Virus record (IMG/VR): IMGVR_UViG_3300025141_016305
Location: 1-64,000 of that record
Reading direction: 5' to 3' (one strand)
Length of the DNA: 64,000 nt
From: a virus
The position numbers were made by a program, and so were the translations under genes. This document shows positions 29,277 through 37,567 of the stretch, piece after piece. The notes beneath the pieces were generated by a model. It was not told where the DNA came from. It saw nothing but the letters and a program-made list of their open reading frames with translations, and ran no database searches. How positions within the stretch are numbered: position 1 is the stretch's first letter; each line of letters starts with the position of its first letter.

Positions 29277-30404
29277 CTACTCTTCAGGCGAAGGATCATC
29301 TGAATCATAGAAGTTCTCTGCTTTGCCTTCTCTATTCTTGAACTTCATAATAACATCATTATCCATGATTGTCAATACACTTTCTCTGAAATCTTCCTTT
29401 TGCAATTTTTCAGCCCAGTTCTTACGCTGAAACTTCTCTTCTGAGCCGTCATTTTTGACCAAAGAGAACCATGCTCCAGATTGTTTGAGCCTTTCAGAGA
29501 CTTGAATAGCATCGAACCAACTTTCCTCATCTTGTACGCCGATCGCTTCGTCGCCCCAGAGGATCTTGAAGTTGCATGTTCGGCCAGCTGTACCAAAACG
29601 AGACTTTTCTAACTTAACCTTCACTTCTGACCCGATACGGTAACCATTATCGTCAGTAATAAATGAAGCCTTAGCTTTTCTTGCAGTTAGCCAAACCCTG
29701 AGAGAATAAGCATATGCCATTGCTTTTCCTCCAGGAGTAAAATATGGTGTTGTCATCGCTTCAGCTGGTGTGCGAGCTGCCATATTTGTTTTCAGCTGAT
29801 TTAAAACCAAGAGAGTGGCACTATTGTCCGCAATAGGAAGGGTCAATTTGGCCATTCCCTTGGACAAAATCCTTGGCTTTACAGCCATGGACGATTGAGG
29901 GTTAAAGTCCCCCTCAACGTCCGAAATGGATGGCGTAAGGGCCAAAGAATCCCAAATAAAGAGCCACCTATTTCCTGTTGCTAGTAACTCTTCTATTGTT
30001 TCAAGCACAAATTCGACCGATTCGGCCTGAACATACATAAGCCGATTTAAGTCGCAACCTGCACGTTCCAAAAAAGATGGATCAATTGCAGACTCTGAAT
30101 CAAAATATACCACGTCAATTCCCATCTTTTGGGCATTACCGGCAACTTGAGCAGCCATAAAAGACTTTCCTGTTGCTTCTAATCCTGCAATCTCGGAAAT
30201 TTTGCCGACCGGAATTCCGGCGAGGTGACCTTTACAGACAATTGAGTCGAGCCAGCGAGAGCCGGTTGGGATCCACTCCTTTACTTCTGTCGGGTTGTCA
30301 CCCTCTAGAGAGTGGGCGACTTCTCGTCCAGCTTTCTTGTTGATGATCTTTCGAATAGAGGCAATGTCAAGTGAGCCTTTTTTTAACTTAGTTACTTTAG
30401 CCAT
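29277..30404 (-). CDS. uvsX: RecA/UvsX-like recombinase
   Basis: The frame continues to 30659, but the first 85 residues overlap the upstream gene and look random. The ATG at 30404 has AAAGGTGG upstream and gives 375 residues. Walker A is GLEATGKS (74-81), preceded by GIPVGKISEIAG. VVYFDSESAID, WLFIWDSLA (Walker B) and LLVLNQL (L2 side) are all present, with TPGGKAMAYAYSLRVWL near the subunit core. It forms filaments on ssDNA for strand exchange and recombination-dependent replication. The stop lies six bases before a strong terminator. Confidence 0.93.
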   Translation of the reverse strand: MAKVTKLKKGSLDIASIRKIINKKAGREVAHSLEGDNPTEVKEWIPTGSRWLDSIVCKGHLAGIPVGKISEIAGLEATGKSFMAAQVAGNAQKMGIDVVYFDSESAIDPSFLERAGCDLNRLMYVQAESVEFVLETIEELLATGNRWLFIWDSLALTPSISDVEGDFNPQSSMAVKPRILSKGMAKLTLPIADNSATLLVLNQLKTNMAARTPAEAMTTPYFTPGGKAMAYAYSLRVWLTARKAKASFITDDNGYRIGSEVKVKLEKSRFGTAGRTCNFKILWGDEAIGVQDEESWFDAIQVSERLKQSGAWFSLVKNDGSEEKFQRKNWAEKLQKEDFRESVLTIMDNDVIMKFKNREGKAENFYDSDDPSPEE

Positions 30405-31650
30405 TAGCCACCTTTCTAGTCTTAGAGTGCCTTGGAATCTCTGACAAATCTGCTTGAAGAATATCACTATACAGATTGTCGAACTCAGCTGCCAATTCTT
30501 TAGCTCTCTTTTCAAGATGAATTTTTTGATGTGGCAAACCAACCCACGAATTATAGAAAGCTTTGGACTCCGGCTTTGGGCCTTGGCCATTATCATAAAG
30601 CACCTCTGCAGCTGATTCGTTCTGCCTTCCTTGCTTTTCCAACTCTTTATCGAGATCATAAATTATAACATCTAAATCTTTTCCATGGTTTTTCTTAAAA
30701 GTGCGCTTGGAATCAACCATATGCTGTGCAACAATAACAATTGCCCAAAACGACTGATTTGGAAACTGACCACTTTTCTTCTGTAGATTAGATTGTTTTG
30801 GGGCCTTCATCACGCTGGCTACAATATCCATAATTTTGTAAAACCTTTGCATATGCGAGTTATGATATTCTGCGACACTCCCTCTTGTTTTTGAAATTCC
30901 AATCTCATAAATATTATCTAGCGCTTTTTTATTTGTAGAAGTCCATCTAAGTACCTTGTGAGTGGCCACAAAAACTTTAAGTAACAGTTCTACGTCACCC
31001 ATTCGAAGAATGTCATCAGGTTTAACAACTCTCTCAAAAACATCTCTATATTCATTTTCAGCCTTTTCTCTTAACTCGTTAGAGATCCATGTGTTCATAG
31101 AATTTCTTTTTTCTTGATTTACCAGCGGCAAGCCATCATTAATAGACAGAAAAATTACATTGAGGTCTCCATAAAGAAAACCATTGAACACGACAACAAG
31201 CATTGTAAGAGAGTCCAAAAACGATTTAACCTCTAGAGGAAGTTCGCTATATTTGCAATCTTCAAGACTGTACTCTTTGCCTGATCTTTTAAAGTTGAAG
31301 GTAATTCCAAACTCATCATTATAAAAATCAAGAATTGTTTCTCCTCTATTTTGGGCATCTAAAGACGTGAGGCCTTTTTTGCGAGTTTCAAGTACTTCGT
31401 TATACTTGTTTATAGACACTTGATCGGCATCATGTATAGAGCGTTCTAAGCCAGACTTGGCATCTGCAAAAGCAAAAGTACCTGATTCAAACTGTCTAAG
31501 CAAATTAATAATATAACTCTGTTTTTGTTCTAGCGGCCAACAAACCCTTCTTTGAAAACTCGGGTCGACATCGACCATTGGCAAAAACCTATGAATAAGC
31601 TCGTCTAGACGAACTTGCATGGGTTGTCGGGATGCTTGATTAATAATCAT
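30397..31650 (-). CDS. DUF262 (GmrS/SspE-like) domain protein, 417 residues
   Basis: The ATG at 31650 with AAAGGAG is chosen over an in-frame GTG at 31668 that lies within the ribosome-binding region. The N-terminal domain has VDPSFQRRVCWPLEQKQSYI, a motif near LDAQNRGETILDF (the DUF262 D-G-Q-Q-R site, here D-A-Q-N-R) and LPLVNQEKRN. DUF262 is a ParB/sulfiredoxin-like NTPase found in GmrSD, SspE and other DNA-defence proteins. The second half lacks an obvious HNH nuclease (DUF1524) motif. It may act in host takeover or anti-defence, but the sequence does not settle this. Confidence 0.75.
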   Translation of the reverse strand: MIINQASRQPMQVRLDELIHRFLPMVDVDPSFQRRVCWPLEQKQSYIINLLRQFESGTFAFADAKSGLERSIHDADQVSINKYNEVLETRKKGLTSLDAQNRGETILDFYNDEFGITFNFKRSGKEYSLEDCKYSELPLEVKSFLDSLTMLVVVFNGFLYGDLNVIFLSINDGLPLVNQEKRNSMNTWISNELREKAENEYRDVFERVVKPDDILRMGDVELLLKVFVATHKVLRWTSTNKKALDNIYEIGISKTRGSVAEYHNSHMQRFYKIMDIVASVMKAPKQSNLQKKSGQFPNQSFWAIVIVAQHMVDSKRTFKKNHGKDLDVIIYDLDKELEKQGRQNESAAEVLYDNGQGPKPESKAFYNSWVGLPHQKIHLEKRAKELAAEFDNLYSDILQADLSEIPRHSKTRKVANG

Positions 31651-31664
31651 AAATTTCTCCTTTC

Positions 31665-32420
31665 TCACGCATTAAGGAGGTCATTGAATGCAGCCTCCAC
31701 CGGGTCAGAACCACGCTTTTCTTCGTTGTTGCTCCCAAACCTGGAAACTTCAGTATTTCCAGTCTCGCCTGACAAGTACTGGTCCATAATGCTTTTGACC
31801 TCTTCCGTTGATTTTCTCTCAAAAAGAGTTTCGAAATCTGGAATGGTTTCTAGCAACTCTGCACAACGATCTTCTCCACCAACTGCGTCGTCGCAAAGAA
31901 TTGTCTTTCGAGGGCGAGGGCGAATATCTGTACGAGGAAAACTAGCTCCTGGCAGTTTGCCGTACATCAACTTAAGATCGTTGCCAGTTTCTGGATCTGT
32001 AATGTCTCCGTAGTCCGGATCGAGAACAATGGTCAAAAGCTTCTCATAGGCCATCTTACCATACCCCCACACTCGGATTCCCTGATCTTCCTCCCCTCGA
32101 ACCAAGACCGGTGAGAAAAAGCGTTGCTTAGCAAACATTTCCTTTGCTTGTCGCTTACTATCCTCAGTGCCCTCGTTCCAGAGCTGATTTGCAAAGTTGC
32201 AAGCGGGACAGTCATCCCCAAAGTTTCGCTTCGGACAGAGAAAGGACTGTCCACCAATTCCGTAGTGGAAAAATTTCTCTTTGAAAGGGTCGCCGTCGGC
32301 CGTCGAAACAATACGAATATTGCTCTCGCCATCCTCTGGTCTCCAGAAGTTCTTCTTTCCTTCGCCCTTTCCATTAAGTTTATCTAACTTCGCTTTCATT
32401 GCGTCTAAATTAAGTGCCAT
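31665..32420 (-). CDS. gp32-like single-stranded DNA-binding protein
   Basis: The 251-residue protein matches T4 gp32-type SSBs. A basic N-terminal domain (LDAMKAKLDKLNGKGEGKKN) precedes the OB-fold core with FWRPEDGESNIRIV, the zinc-binding FLCPKRNFGDDCPACNFAN and WGYGKMAYEKLL. The tail is acidic and ends VEAAFNDLLNA. It coats ssDNA and coordinates UvsX and the polymerase. Its own promoter and AGGAGGT site (just upstream) suggest strong expression; in T4 this gene is autoregulated by translation. Confidence 0.92.
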   Translation of the reverse strand: MALNLDAMKAKLDKLNGKGEGKKNFWRPEDGESNIRIVSTADGDPFKEKFFHYGIGGQSFLCPKRNFGDDCPACNFANQLWNEGTEDSKRQAKEMFAKQRFFSPVLVRGEEDQGIRVWGYGKMAYEKLLTIVLDPDYGDITDPETGNDLKLMYGKLPGASFPRTDIRPRPRKTILCDDAVGGEDRCAELLETIPDFETLFERKSTEEVKSIMDQYLSGETGNTEVSRFGSNNEEKRGSDPVEAAFNDLLNA

Positions 32421-32502
32421 TTTTTATTACCTCCTATGGTATGTTGTTTTTTTGCACGTTTGGCTATAGCAGGTCAGCAAATATCCCGACCAACTGTTTA
32501 TA

Positions 32503-32531
32503 AATGTATCATATTTTTGTGATGATGTCAA
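32503..32531 (-). promoter_or_regulatory. Sigma-70-type promoter for the gp32-like gene
   Basis: Minus-strand TTGACA (32526-32531), a 17-base spacer and TACATT (32503-32508), followed by an 82-base leader. The -35 overlaps the last codons of the methyltransferase gene. Confidence 0.6.
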
Positions 32532-33751
32532 AAACAATTTTCAAATTGTTCTTCTGTTAGAAAACAGTTTTCTAACACTCTTTGTTTGAAAATGTATCTG
32601 CCGCCAACTTTGACAGAAAACATCTCCCAGTCAATGTTGTTGAACACGCCTACTACTTTCTCGATATCCATTGTATCATCTTTTGGAAAAATTGCAAGGA
32701 CACTTCCATCATAATTTTCACATTCATGAAAAAAAAACGGATTGGTTGTCCTTGTCTTGTTATTAACATAAATTCTTTTACCAGATTGATTTGACTGGGG
32801 TCGGCCCCACTTCCACCAGTCCTTCTCGGTCCATTGTTTTTTTATTTTTCGATCAATTAGTTTTTCGCGGTTTGCTTCGAGCCATGACGTAGGAGAGGCC
32901 TCGTCGATCATTCTCCTGGTTTTTCCAGTAGATCGAGTTTTTGAAAAGACAAAATCTTTGTTTCCCCTGGTGGGATCCACAAAAAAATTATCTAAACCTG
33001 TAACTGCGCCCACCTTAACTGCAAAGTAATCTCCAATTCTCATCAACTTAGAGACATCAATTCCGCTTTTTAGAAACCAAGAGATGCCCCGAGAGTCGAC
33101 ATAGTAGTTTTTTACACTTTGCTTTATAATTTTATTTTGCTCTTTGTCGAAAAGATGCATTTTTGTTTTTCTAGTAAAGTTTCCCTTTTCAAATCTAAAA
33201 ATGCAGGTTTCATGCTCAGGTGCAGCATCGGATCCGAATGGTGTAGTGTCCCCATAGAGAACTAAGTCTGTTATTGTCCCAAGTGATGACATTTTTTTAT
33301 TTAACTCTTGGCAACTGGTTGCTTTTAGAAAAACAGAAGGCACAATAAAAATCAATTCACCATTAGTATCAAGGTGATCCAGGCTTTTTTCTATAAAAAG
33401 AACAAACAGATTTGTCTTTCCAGACCACGTTCTCAATTGTGATACTTTTTCCCTTGTTGAATCAAGTATCTTATCATTTGCCACGTAAGGTGGGTTGCCA
33501 ATAATTGTAGCAAACTTATTTTCTGCACTGAAGTCGAAAAAATCCATGACAATCGCTTTTTTCGGCGCGACGGTGGCGTCCATCTCAACCCCAACAGTGC
33601 TGTGAGGTAACTTTTGTAAAAAAGCCCCATCGCCACATGAAGGCTCAAGCACTGGGCCAGAATTTTGGATCAAATCCAACATAAAATTAACCTCTCGGTC
33701 TTTGGTGAAAAATTGACCAAGTTGAAGTCTTTGTTCTCTGTTTTTTAGCAA
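32528..33751 (-). CDS. DNA N6-adenine methyltransferase (NPPY class)
   Basis: The 407-residue protein has the SAM-binding motif VLEPSCGDGAFLQ (34-46), an acidic motif II region (VGVEMDAT) and catalytic IGNPPYV (84-90). A C-terminal target-recognition-like region follows (GKRIYVNNKTRTTNPFFF, VGGRYIFKQRVLE), the order of M.TaqI-type gamma-class enzymes. It methylates adenine in a specific DNA site. The gene upstream (33745-34377, seven-base overlap) looks like a type II restriction enzyme, so this is probably the protecting half of a restriction-modification pair. Confidence 0.92.
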   Translation of the reverse strand: MLKNREQRLQLGQFFTKDREVNFMLDLIQNSGPVLEPSCGDGAFLQKLPHSTVGVEMDATVAPKKAIVMDFFDFSAENKFATIIGNPPYVANDKILDSTREKVSQLRTWSGKTNLFVLFIEKSLDHLDTNGELIFIVPSVFLKATSCQELNKKMSSLGTITDLVLYGDTTPFGSDAAPEHETCIFRFEKGNFTRKTKMHLFDKEQNKIIKQSVKNYYVDSRGISWFLKSGIDVSKLMRIGDYFAVKVGAVTGLDNFFVDPTRGNKDFVFSKTRSTGKTRRMIDEASPTSWLEANREKLIDRKIKKQWTEKDWWKWGRPQSNQSGKRIYVNNKTRTTNPFFFHECENYDGSVLAIFPKDDTMDIEKVVGVFNNIDWEMFSVKVGGRYIFKQRVLENCFLTEEQFENCF

Positions 33752-34377
33752 TTTATAAATGATTCCTTAAGTATTTTAAGATCGTCCTGGGCTTGCTTCT
33801 TCTCAATTGATTCAATGTAGGCGCCAAGTACAAATTTGCGGGCTTGAGTGTAAGTCCTGCTCTGACTTGGTCTTTTCCAATTATACTTCCAATTTATTTG
33901 GAATGGCAAATTGTTTCCATTTGATGTAAGTTTTGAAAGCGTACATAGAGTTGTATGATACACTTTACCAGTGTTTTTGTCAATACAAAAAATATCCATA
34001 TCTCTAGGTTTTTGATGTTTTGAAACATTGTTAGCCAAAACTCTTTGTATTGTTTTGTGCCTATTCCCAAGGATATCAATCTCAGACTCTTCAAGATCTG
34101 TAAGCGCATACGCAATTGATTTTTTGCTGCTCCAATTGTCAGTGCCGCCGGTAGAAGACTTAATTTGCACTGGTTTGTCATTAATTTTTACATCATACCA
34201 GTGTCTAATTGGTGCTTTTTCTACCTTGAAGCCTTTGTGATTTTTTGAAATATCAATTAATGCATCAATTAACAAGTCTTCGTCTATCAGGCTGTTAATT
34301 CTTCCATCAGCATTCTGCTCACATACTGATATCTTTGCAAGATAATTTAATATCTCTATTGGTTCTCTTTGTTTCAT
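33745..34377 (-). CDS. Probable type II restriction endonuclease
   Basis: The 210-residue protein has a PD-(D/E)xK-like core: Asp62 in HWYDVKIN, then PVQIKSS (Gln71, Lys73) in place of ExK, and DNWSSKKSIAYALTD. This V-x-I-K...DNxSSK...YALT order is shared by several type II restriction enzymes. A basic patch (WKYNWKRPSQSRTYTQARK) could bind DNA. Its overlap with an adenine methyltransferase gene is the strongest support. I cannot predict the recognition site or be certain that it is active. Confidence 0.65.
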   Translation of the reverse strand: MKQREPIEILNYLAKISVCEQNADGRINSLIDEDLLIDALIDISKNHKGFKVEKAPIRHWYDVKINDKPVQIKSSTGGTDNWSSKKSIAYALTDLEESEIDILGNRHKTIQRVLANNVSKHQKPRDMDIFCIDKNTGKVYHTTLCTLSKLTSNGNNLPFQINWKYNWKRPSQSRTYTQARKFVLGAYIESIEKKQAQDDLKILKESFINC

Positions 34378-35225
34378 TTTAAATTTATTTCTTGGATTTT
34401 GGGTGAAAAAAGCTCAACATAAATATAATCATTTTCATATTGAGTGGGATAAACTCCGAAGCTTACTTTTCTTTCCTCGGTTATTTTTTCTTTTATTTTG
34501 TCTGTTATTGTTCGAAAGAGATTTTCTTCAGTTCTTAATTTCTCTTCGTTAATACCATAATAGTATAACACATCCACTTCATCTTGGAAAGGAAAAAACA
34601 AACTTTCTTTGCCTTCCAGCGAGTCCAAGCCAATTGTGGTAATTCTACAAGACTCTCTAGGTTTTTTGAAAGTAGAAATAATAGGCTTCGTATTTTTAAA
34701 CACGTCTATCATGTAGTAAGTGCTTGTAAAAACATGATTTATTTGTTTAAAGTAGTCAAAAACGTTTGTTGAACCAGCAAGCTCCTCTAAGTGAAGATTG
34801 GATACAAGGCAAATTTGTTCAAACAAGCCACTTCTTGCAAAATTTTGTAAAACACCAGAAACAGATCTTTCATGAAGAGCCTTTGCATCTGATAAGACAT
34901 CCACTTCTGGTGTGAAATATATAATATCTATTTTTACTTTACTCTTATACAACACCTCAAGGGCTCGGAGTGTGATCCCGGCAGAATCAGACCCACCACA
35001 TACTATCACAGTGCAAGAATTATCAACTTTTTTAACCCAACGATGAAGTTTTGACATATCTAAGTTTTCATATTCTTCCGGTCCTGCGCATTCCGGAAGG
35101 GCAAATTTGTATTTTGATGTTTTGTTGATTTCGTTTGAAATATAAAAACATTCATATACTGGGTATTGCGACAATTGTTCTACCACATTACAACCGGCGT
35201 TGCCGATGCCTAAAAGTTTTTTCAA
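34374..35225 (-). CDS. Divergent tubulin/FtsZ-like protein
   Basis: The 283-residue protein begins LLGIGNAGCNVVEQL (4-18), matching the FtsZ/tubulin first strand and GTP loop. TVIVCGGSDSAGITL (72-86) takes the place of the tubulin signature GGGTG[ST]G. A region like FtsZ helix H7 follows (LVSNLHLEELAGSTNVFDYF, INHVFTSTYYMIDVF), and the C-terminal half is alpha/beta. The signature is degenerate and the protein is short, so GTPase activity and polymerisation are uncertain. Jumbo phages use the tubulin PhuZ to position the replication nucleus. The gene is coupled by ATGA to both neighbours. Confidence 0.55.
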   Translation of the reverse strand: MKKLLGIGNAGCNVVEQLSQYPVYECFYISNEINKTSKYKFALPECAGPEEYENLDMSKLHRWVKKVDNSCTVIVCGGSDSAGITLRALEVLYKSKVKIDIIYFTPEVDVLSDAKALHERSVSGVLQNFARSGLFEQICLVSNLHLEELAGSTNVFDYFKQINHVFTSTYYMIDVFKNTKPIISTFKKPRESCRITTIGLDSLEGKESLFFPFQDEVDVLYYYGINEEKLRTEENLFRTITDKIKEKITEERKVSFGVYPTQYENDYIYVELFSPKIQEINLK

Positions 35226-36352
35226 AACTTCAACTCCTTCATTTCTCCAAAATTTTTTCCGATTTGGATCGTGCTTAAAAATTGACCATATCTAGTTGTT
35301 TCGAAAATATTTTTAATTTCTCTCACCAAATCACGATCCTCCTTTGCAAAATCCAAAACCACCGAATCATGAAGTGTAAAAGCAACACTCGATTTTCTAT
35401 TTTCAAGAAGTTTCATTATTTTGTATGCATTTTCTATCACTATATCAGATGTTGTTGATTGAAGCAAGTAATTTTGTGCTTTTTTTTCCTCTACGTACAG
35501 CTTTCTGCCGTACGGGGTTGTGACAAGCTGGTCTGCGACGGAAAAAAAATCCCGGAAGATTTCGCGGTTATAACATTGCTCTAACGACTCGTCAATGGCG
35601 ACTGGATTATAGAGCCACGCAAACATTCTTTGTTTGGCTTCTGAGCGACTTAGCGAGCTATTGAATAGTTCTGATGTGTTCCACTCATGAAGGTCGATAT
35701 CCGGCTGTTCTTGGCCTGATAGGGCCAACAGGGTTCGCAATTCTGCTGCATTAATATCTAAATCAAGAAACATATCATTATTCGGTGTTAGTTCGGATCT
35801 TTGCTCTTTCTTTAGGGTCAAAACAGGAATGGAATCTCTAAATGTAGTTAATCTCCCGGTGGCGGAGCCAAATATATTATATCTTACTCTTCCTACTTTT
35901 TCTCCAAACCTAAATTTATTATGTGATATTTCTGTTGTTAAAACGTGTGCTTTGTGAAGAATCTCATAATCAGTTGGTTTAATGTCTGCTTGGTAAAGCC
36001 TGTTTAAACATTGTCTGCGAATAGAAAACCATCGTAAAAGCTGATTTTCTGGAATTATATCAAAGAAGCAGAGGTCATGCAATTCAATTTGTGCCGTTCT
36101 CGCTGCTTTTGCATGCGACTCCATTTTTAACTTGTATTCTTCATACATTTCCGGGTCTAGAGCGTATGGAGACAAATCTTCGCCTTTTAAGTATAGGAAC
36201 AGATATTCACACTTCTTGTCATCCAAAACAGGTGAATGTTTCCAGGCAAGGTTCGAACTCTCTACGATTTCATCAAAATTATCAAACAAAAACGAACTTT
36301 TATGAAAAATTCCAGTGCAATTATCTTTTATATCGAGGGTTTGTATAATCAA
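35222..36352 (-). CDS. Reduced family A DNA polymerase (palm/fingers only)
   Basis: The 376-residue protein has only the polymerase part of a Pol I-type enzyme. GSATGRL (162-168) matches the T/R-x-x-G-R-L motif; motif A is LDLDINAAELR (196-206, catalytic Asp199); a shortened motif B is SEAKQRMFAWLYNP (near 236-249); and motif C is FTLHDSVVL (325-333, Asp329, with VHDE changed to LHDS). There is no 5'-3' or 3'-5' exonuclease domain. It could fill gaps or assist repair, while DnaE replicates; alternatively it has another nucleotidyl-transfer role. Confidence 0.82.
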   Translation of the reverse strand: MIIQTLDIKDNCTGIFHKSSFLFDNFDEIVESSNLAWKHSPVLDDKKCEYLFLYLKGEDLSPYALDPEMYEEYKLKMESHAKAARTAQIELHDLCFFDIIPENQLLRWFSIRRQCLNRLYQADIKPTDYEILHKAHVLTTEISHNKFRFGEKVGRVRYNIFGSATGRLTTFRDSIPVLTLKKEQRSELTPNNDMFLDLDINAAELRTLLALSGQEQPDIDLHEWNTSELFNSSLSRSEAKQRMFAWLYNPVAIDESLEQCYNREIFRDFFSVADQLVTTPYGRKLYVEEKKAQNYLLQSTTSDIVIENAYKIMKLLENRKSSVAFTLHDSVVLDFAKEDRDLVREIKNIFETTRYGQFLSTIQIGKNFGEMKELKF

Positions 36353-37567
36353 TTAAGGGCCGTATATTTCTTTTAACTTGTTACTACAAATGGCTCCTAT
36401 TTTCTCAGAAGCCTGTCTTATACCATAACCCGGAAGGTCCAAAAGTTCAAGTATTATTCTGAGATTATTTGTAAAACCTGAGCCTCTCAAGGGCATGCCA
36501 AGTTCCAACATCCTGGTTATATACAACAATTGCATATTAAAGTGTGGATCATCGTATATGCCGTTTTCGGCCCCTGCAACTAATTCAGTAAAAGCGTCCA
36601 TGCCATTAAAAATCACATAAAGCTTAGAAACGAAGTTTCTTAAATAAATCCAGTCATCTAAGTGAGTTTTTTCAACTAAAGTATTATAATAATCCATGGA
36701 AGAATGCGAATCAGATAAATTTACACTTTGCACCATGTATTCCCTCATTTTTGGGGAGTCTAAATCAGCTATCAATCTCCATGGAACATTTTTATCGATA
36801 AAAAATCCATATGCGTTAGCGAAATCAGCAAAGCACCTGAACTCGGTGCTAGTTATCATTTCTCCTTTTGGCTCATCTATTGATCTGTTCAGAGACGCCA
36901 GTTCAATGCACAGGCCTGTCGTTAGAATAGAACGGTTTGCAGATGTAGAATAACCGCTCCTAGTGATTGGGTAACTTCTGGCGGTTATTCTATCTCCGTA
37001 GCCGCTTTGCATTGCCTTTAGAAACGCTTCGGCAACCCCTCGATAAGTGGTTGTGTCCTTTTGCCCAAAAGCTGGTCTTCCAATTGCAGCGGCAACTTTC
37101 CTTAAGTGAAAACCAGTATAATTTTGATATTGCCTTTCGAAGTCCACATACCCACTTTTTGGGACAATGTTTCCAATATGTTTGGGATAAGAAATAGAGC
37201 CTAACTTTTGCTCTGTATCAACAAAGCCAATTCTTGCTGCGAGTTCTGCTAGGTTTCCACCATTATCTATATAGTCTATGTATTCTTTTCTCATGTCTTT
37301 GAATGCCCGGGCAACAAAAGGCAAAACATACACAGACGAGGCGTACTCTGGAAAATTTTCTAAATTTGCCTGTTGTGACTCGACAATGGGGAATATTGGT
37401 TCAAAATTCTTATTAAAAATTCCATAATTTATTTTTTCAAAAAGAGTATCTATAGTTTTAAAAGATTGAAAACCAGAATAATTTTGATACTTCTTCCTTT
37501 CATCATACTCTTCAAACAGAGAGTTGGTACCACCACCAGTAAATTTAATATCATCAATAATCGCCAT
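36353..37567 (-). CDS. Unknown protein, probably baseplate or tail, 404 residues
   Basis: I begin at the ATG at 37567, which has GGAGGTG six bases upstream; an in-frame GTG at 37576 lies in that ribosome-binding site. The protein is rich in Tyr, Phe and Asn, with two repeats of the motif Y-Q-N-Y-[ST]-G-F (YQNYSGFQSF near 26-36 and YQNYTGFHLR near 148-157). No enzyme motif is seen. Its position directly after a large baseplate gene, with a 14-base overlap, suggests a structural role. The repeated YQNY[ST]GF motif is curious. Confidence 0.65.
   Translation of the reverse strand: MAIIDDIKFTGGGTNSLFEEYDERKKYQNYSGFQSFKTIDTLFEKINYGIFNKNFEPIFPIVESQQANLENFPEYASSVYVLPFVARAFKDMRKEYIDYIDNGGNLAELAARIGFVDTEQKLGSISYPKHIGNIVPKSGYVDFERQYQNYTGFHLRKVAAAIGRPAFGQKDTTTYRGVAEAFLKAMQSGYGDRITARSYPITRSGYSTSANRSILTTGLCIELASLNRSIDEPKGEMITSTEFRCFADFANAYGFFIDKNVPWRLIADLDSPKMREYMVQSVNLSDSHSSMDYYNTLVEKTHLDDWIYLRNFVSKLYVIFNGMDAFTELVAGAENGIYDDPHFNMQLLYITRMLELGMPLRGSGFTNNLRIILELLDLPGYGIRQASEKIGAICSNKLKEIYGP

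Noticed and set aside
30405-30659. N-terminal extension of uvsX back to 30659
   Set aside because: The extra 85 residues overlap the DUF262 gene, look random and contain no RecA motif; the ATG at 30404 has a good ribosome-binding site.
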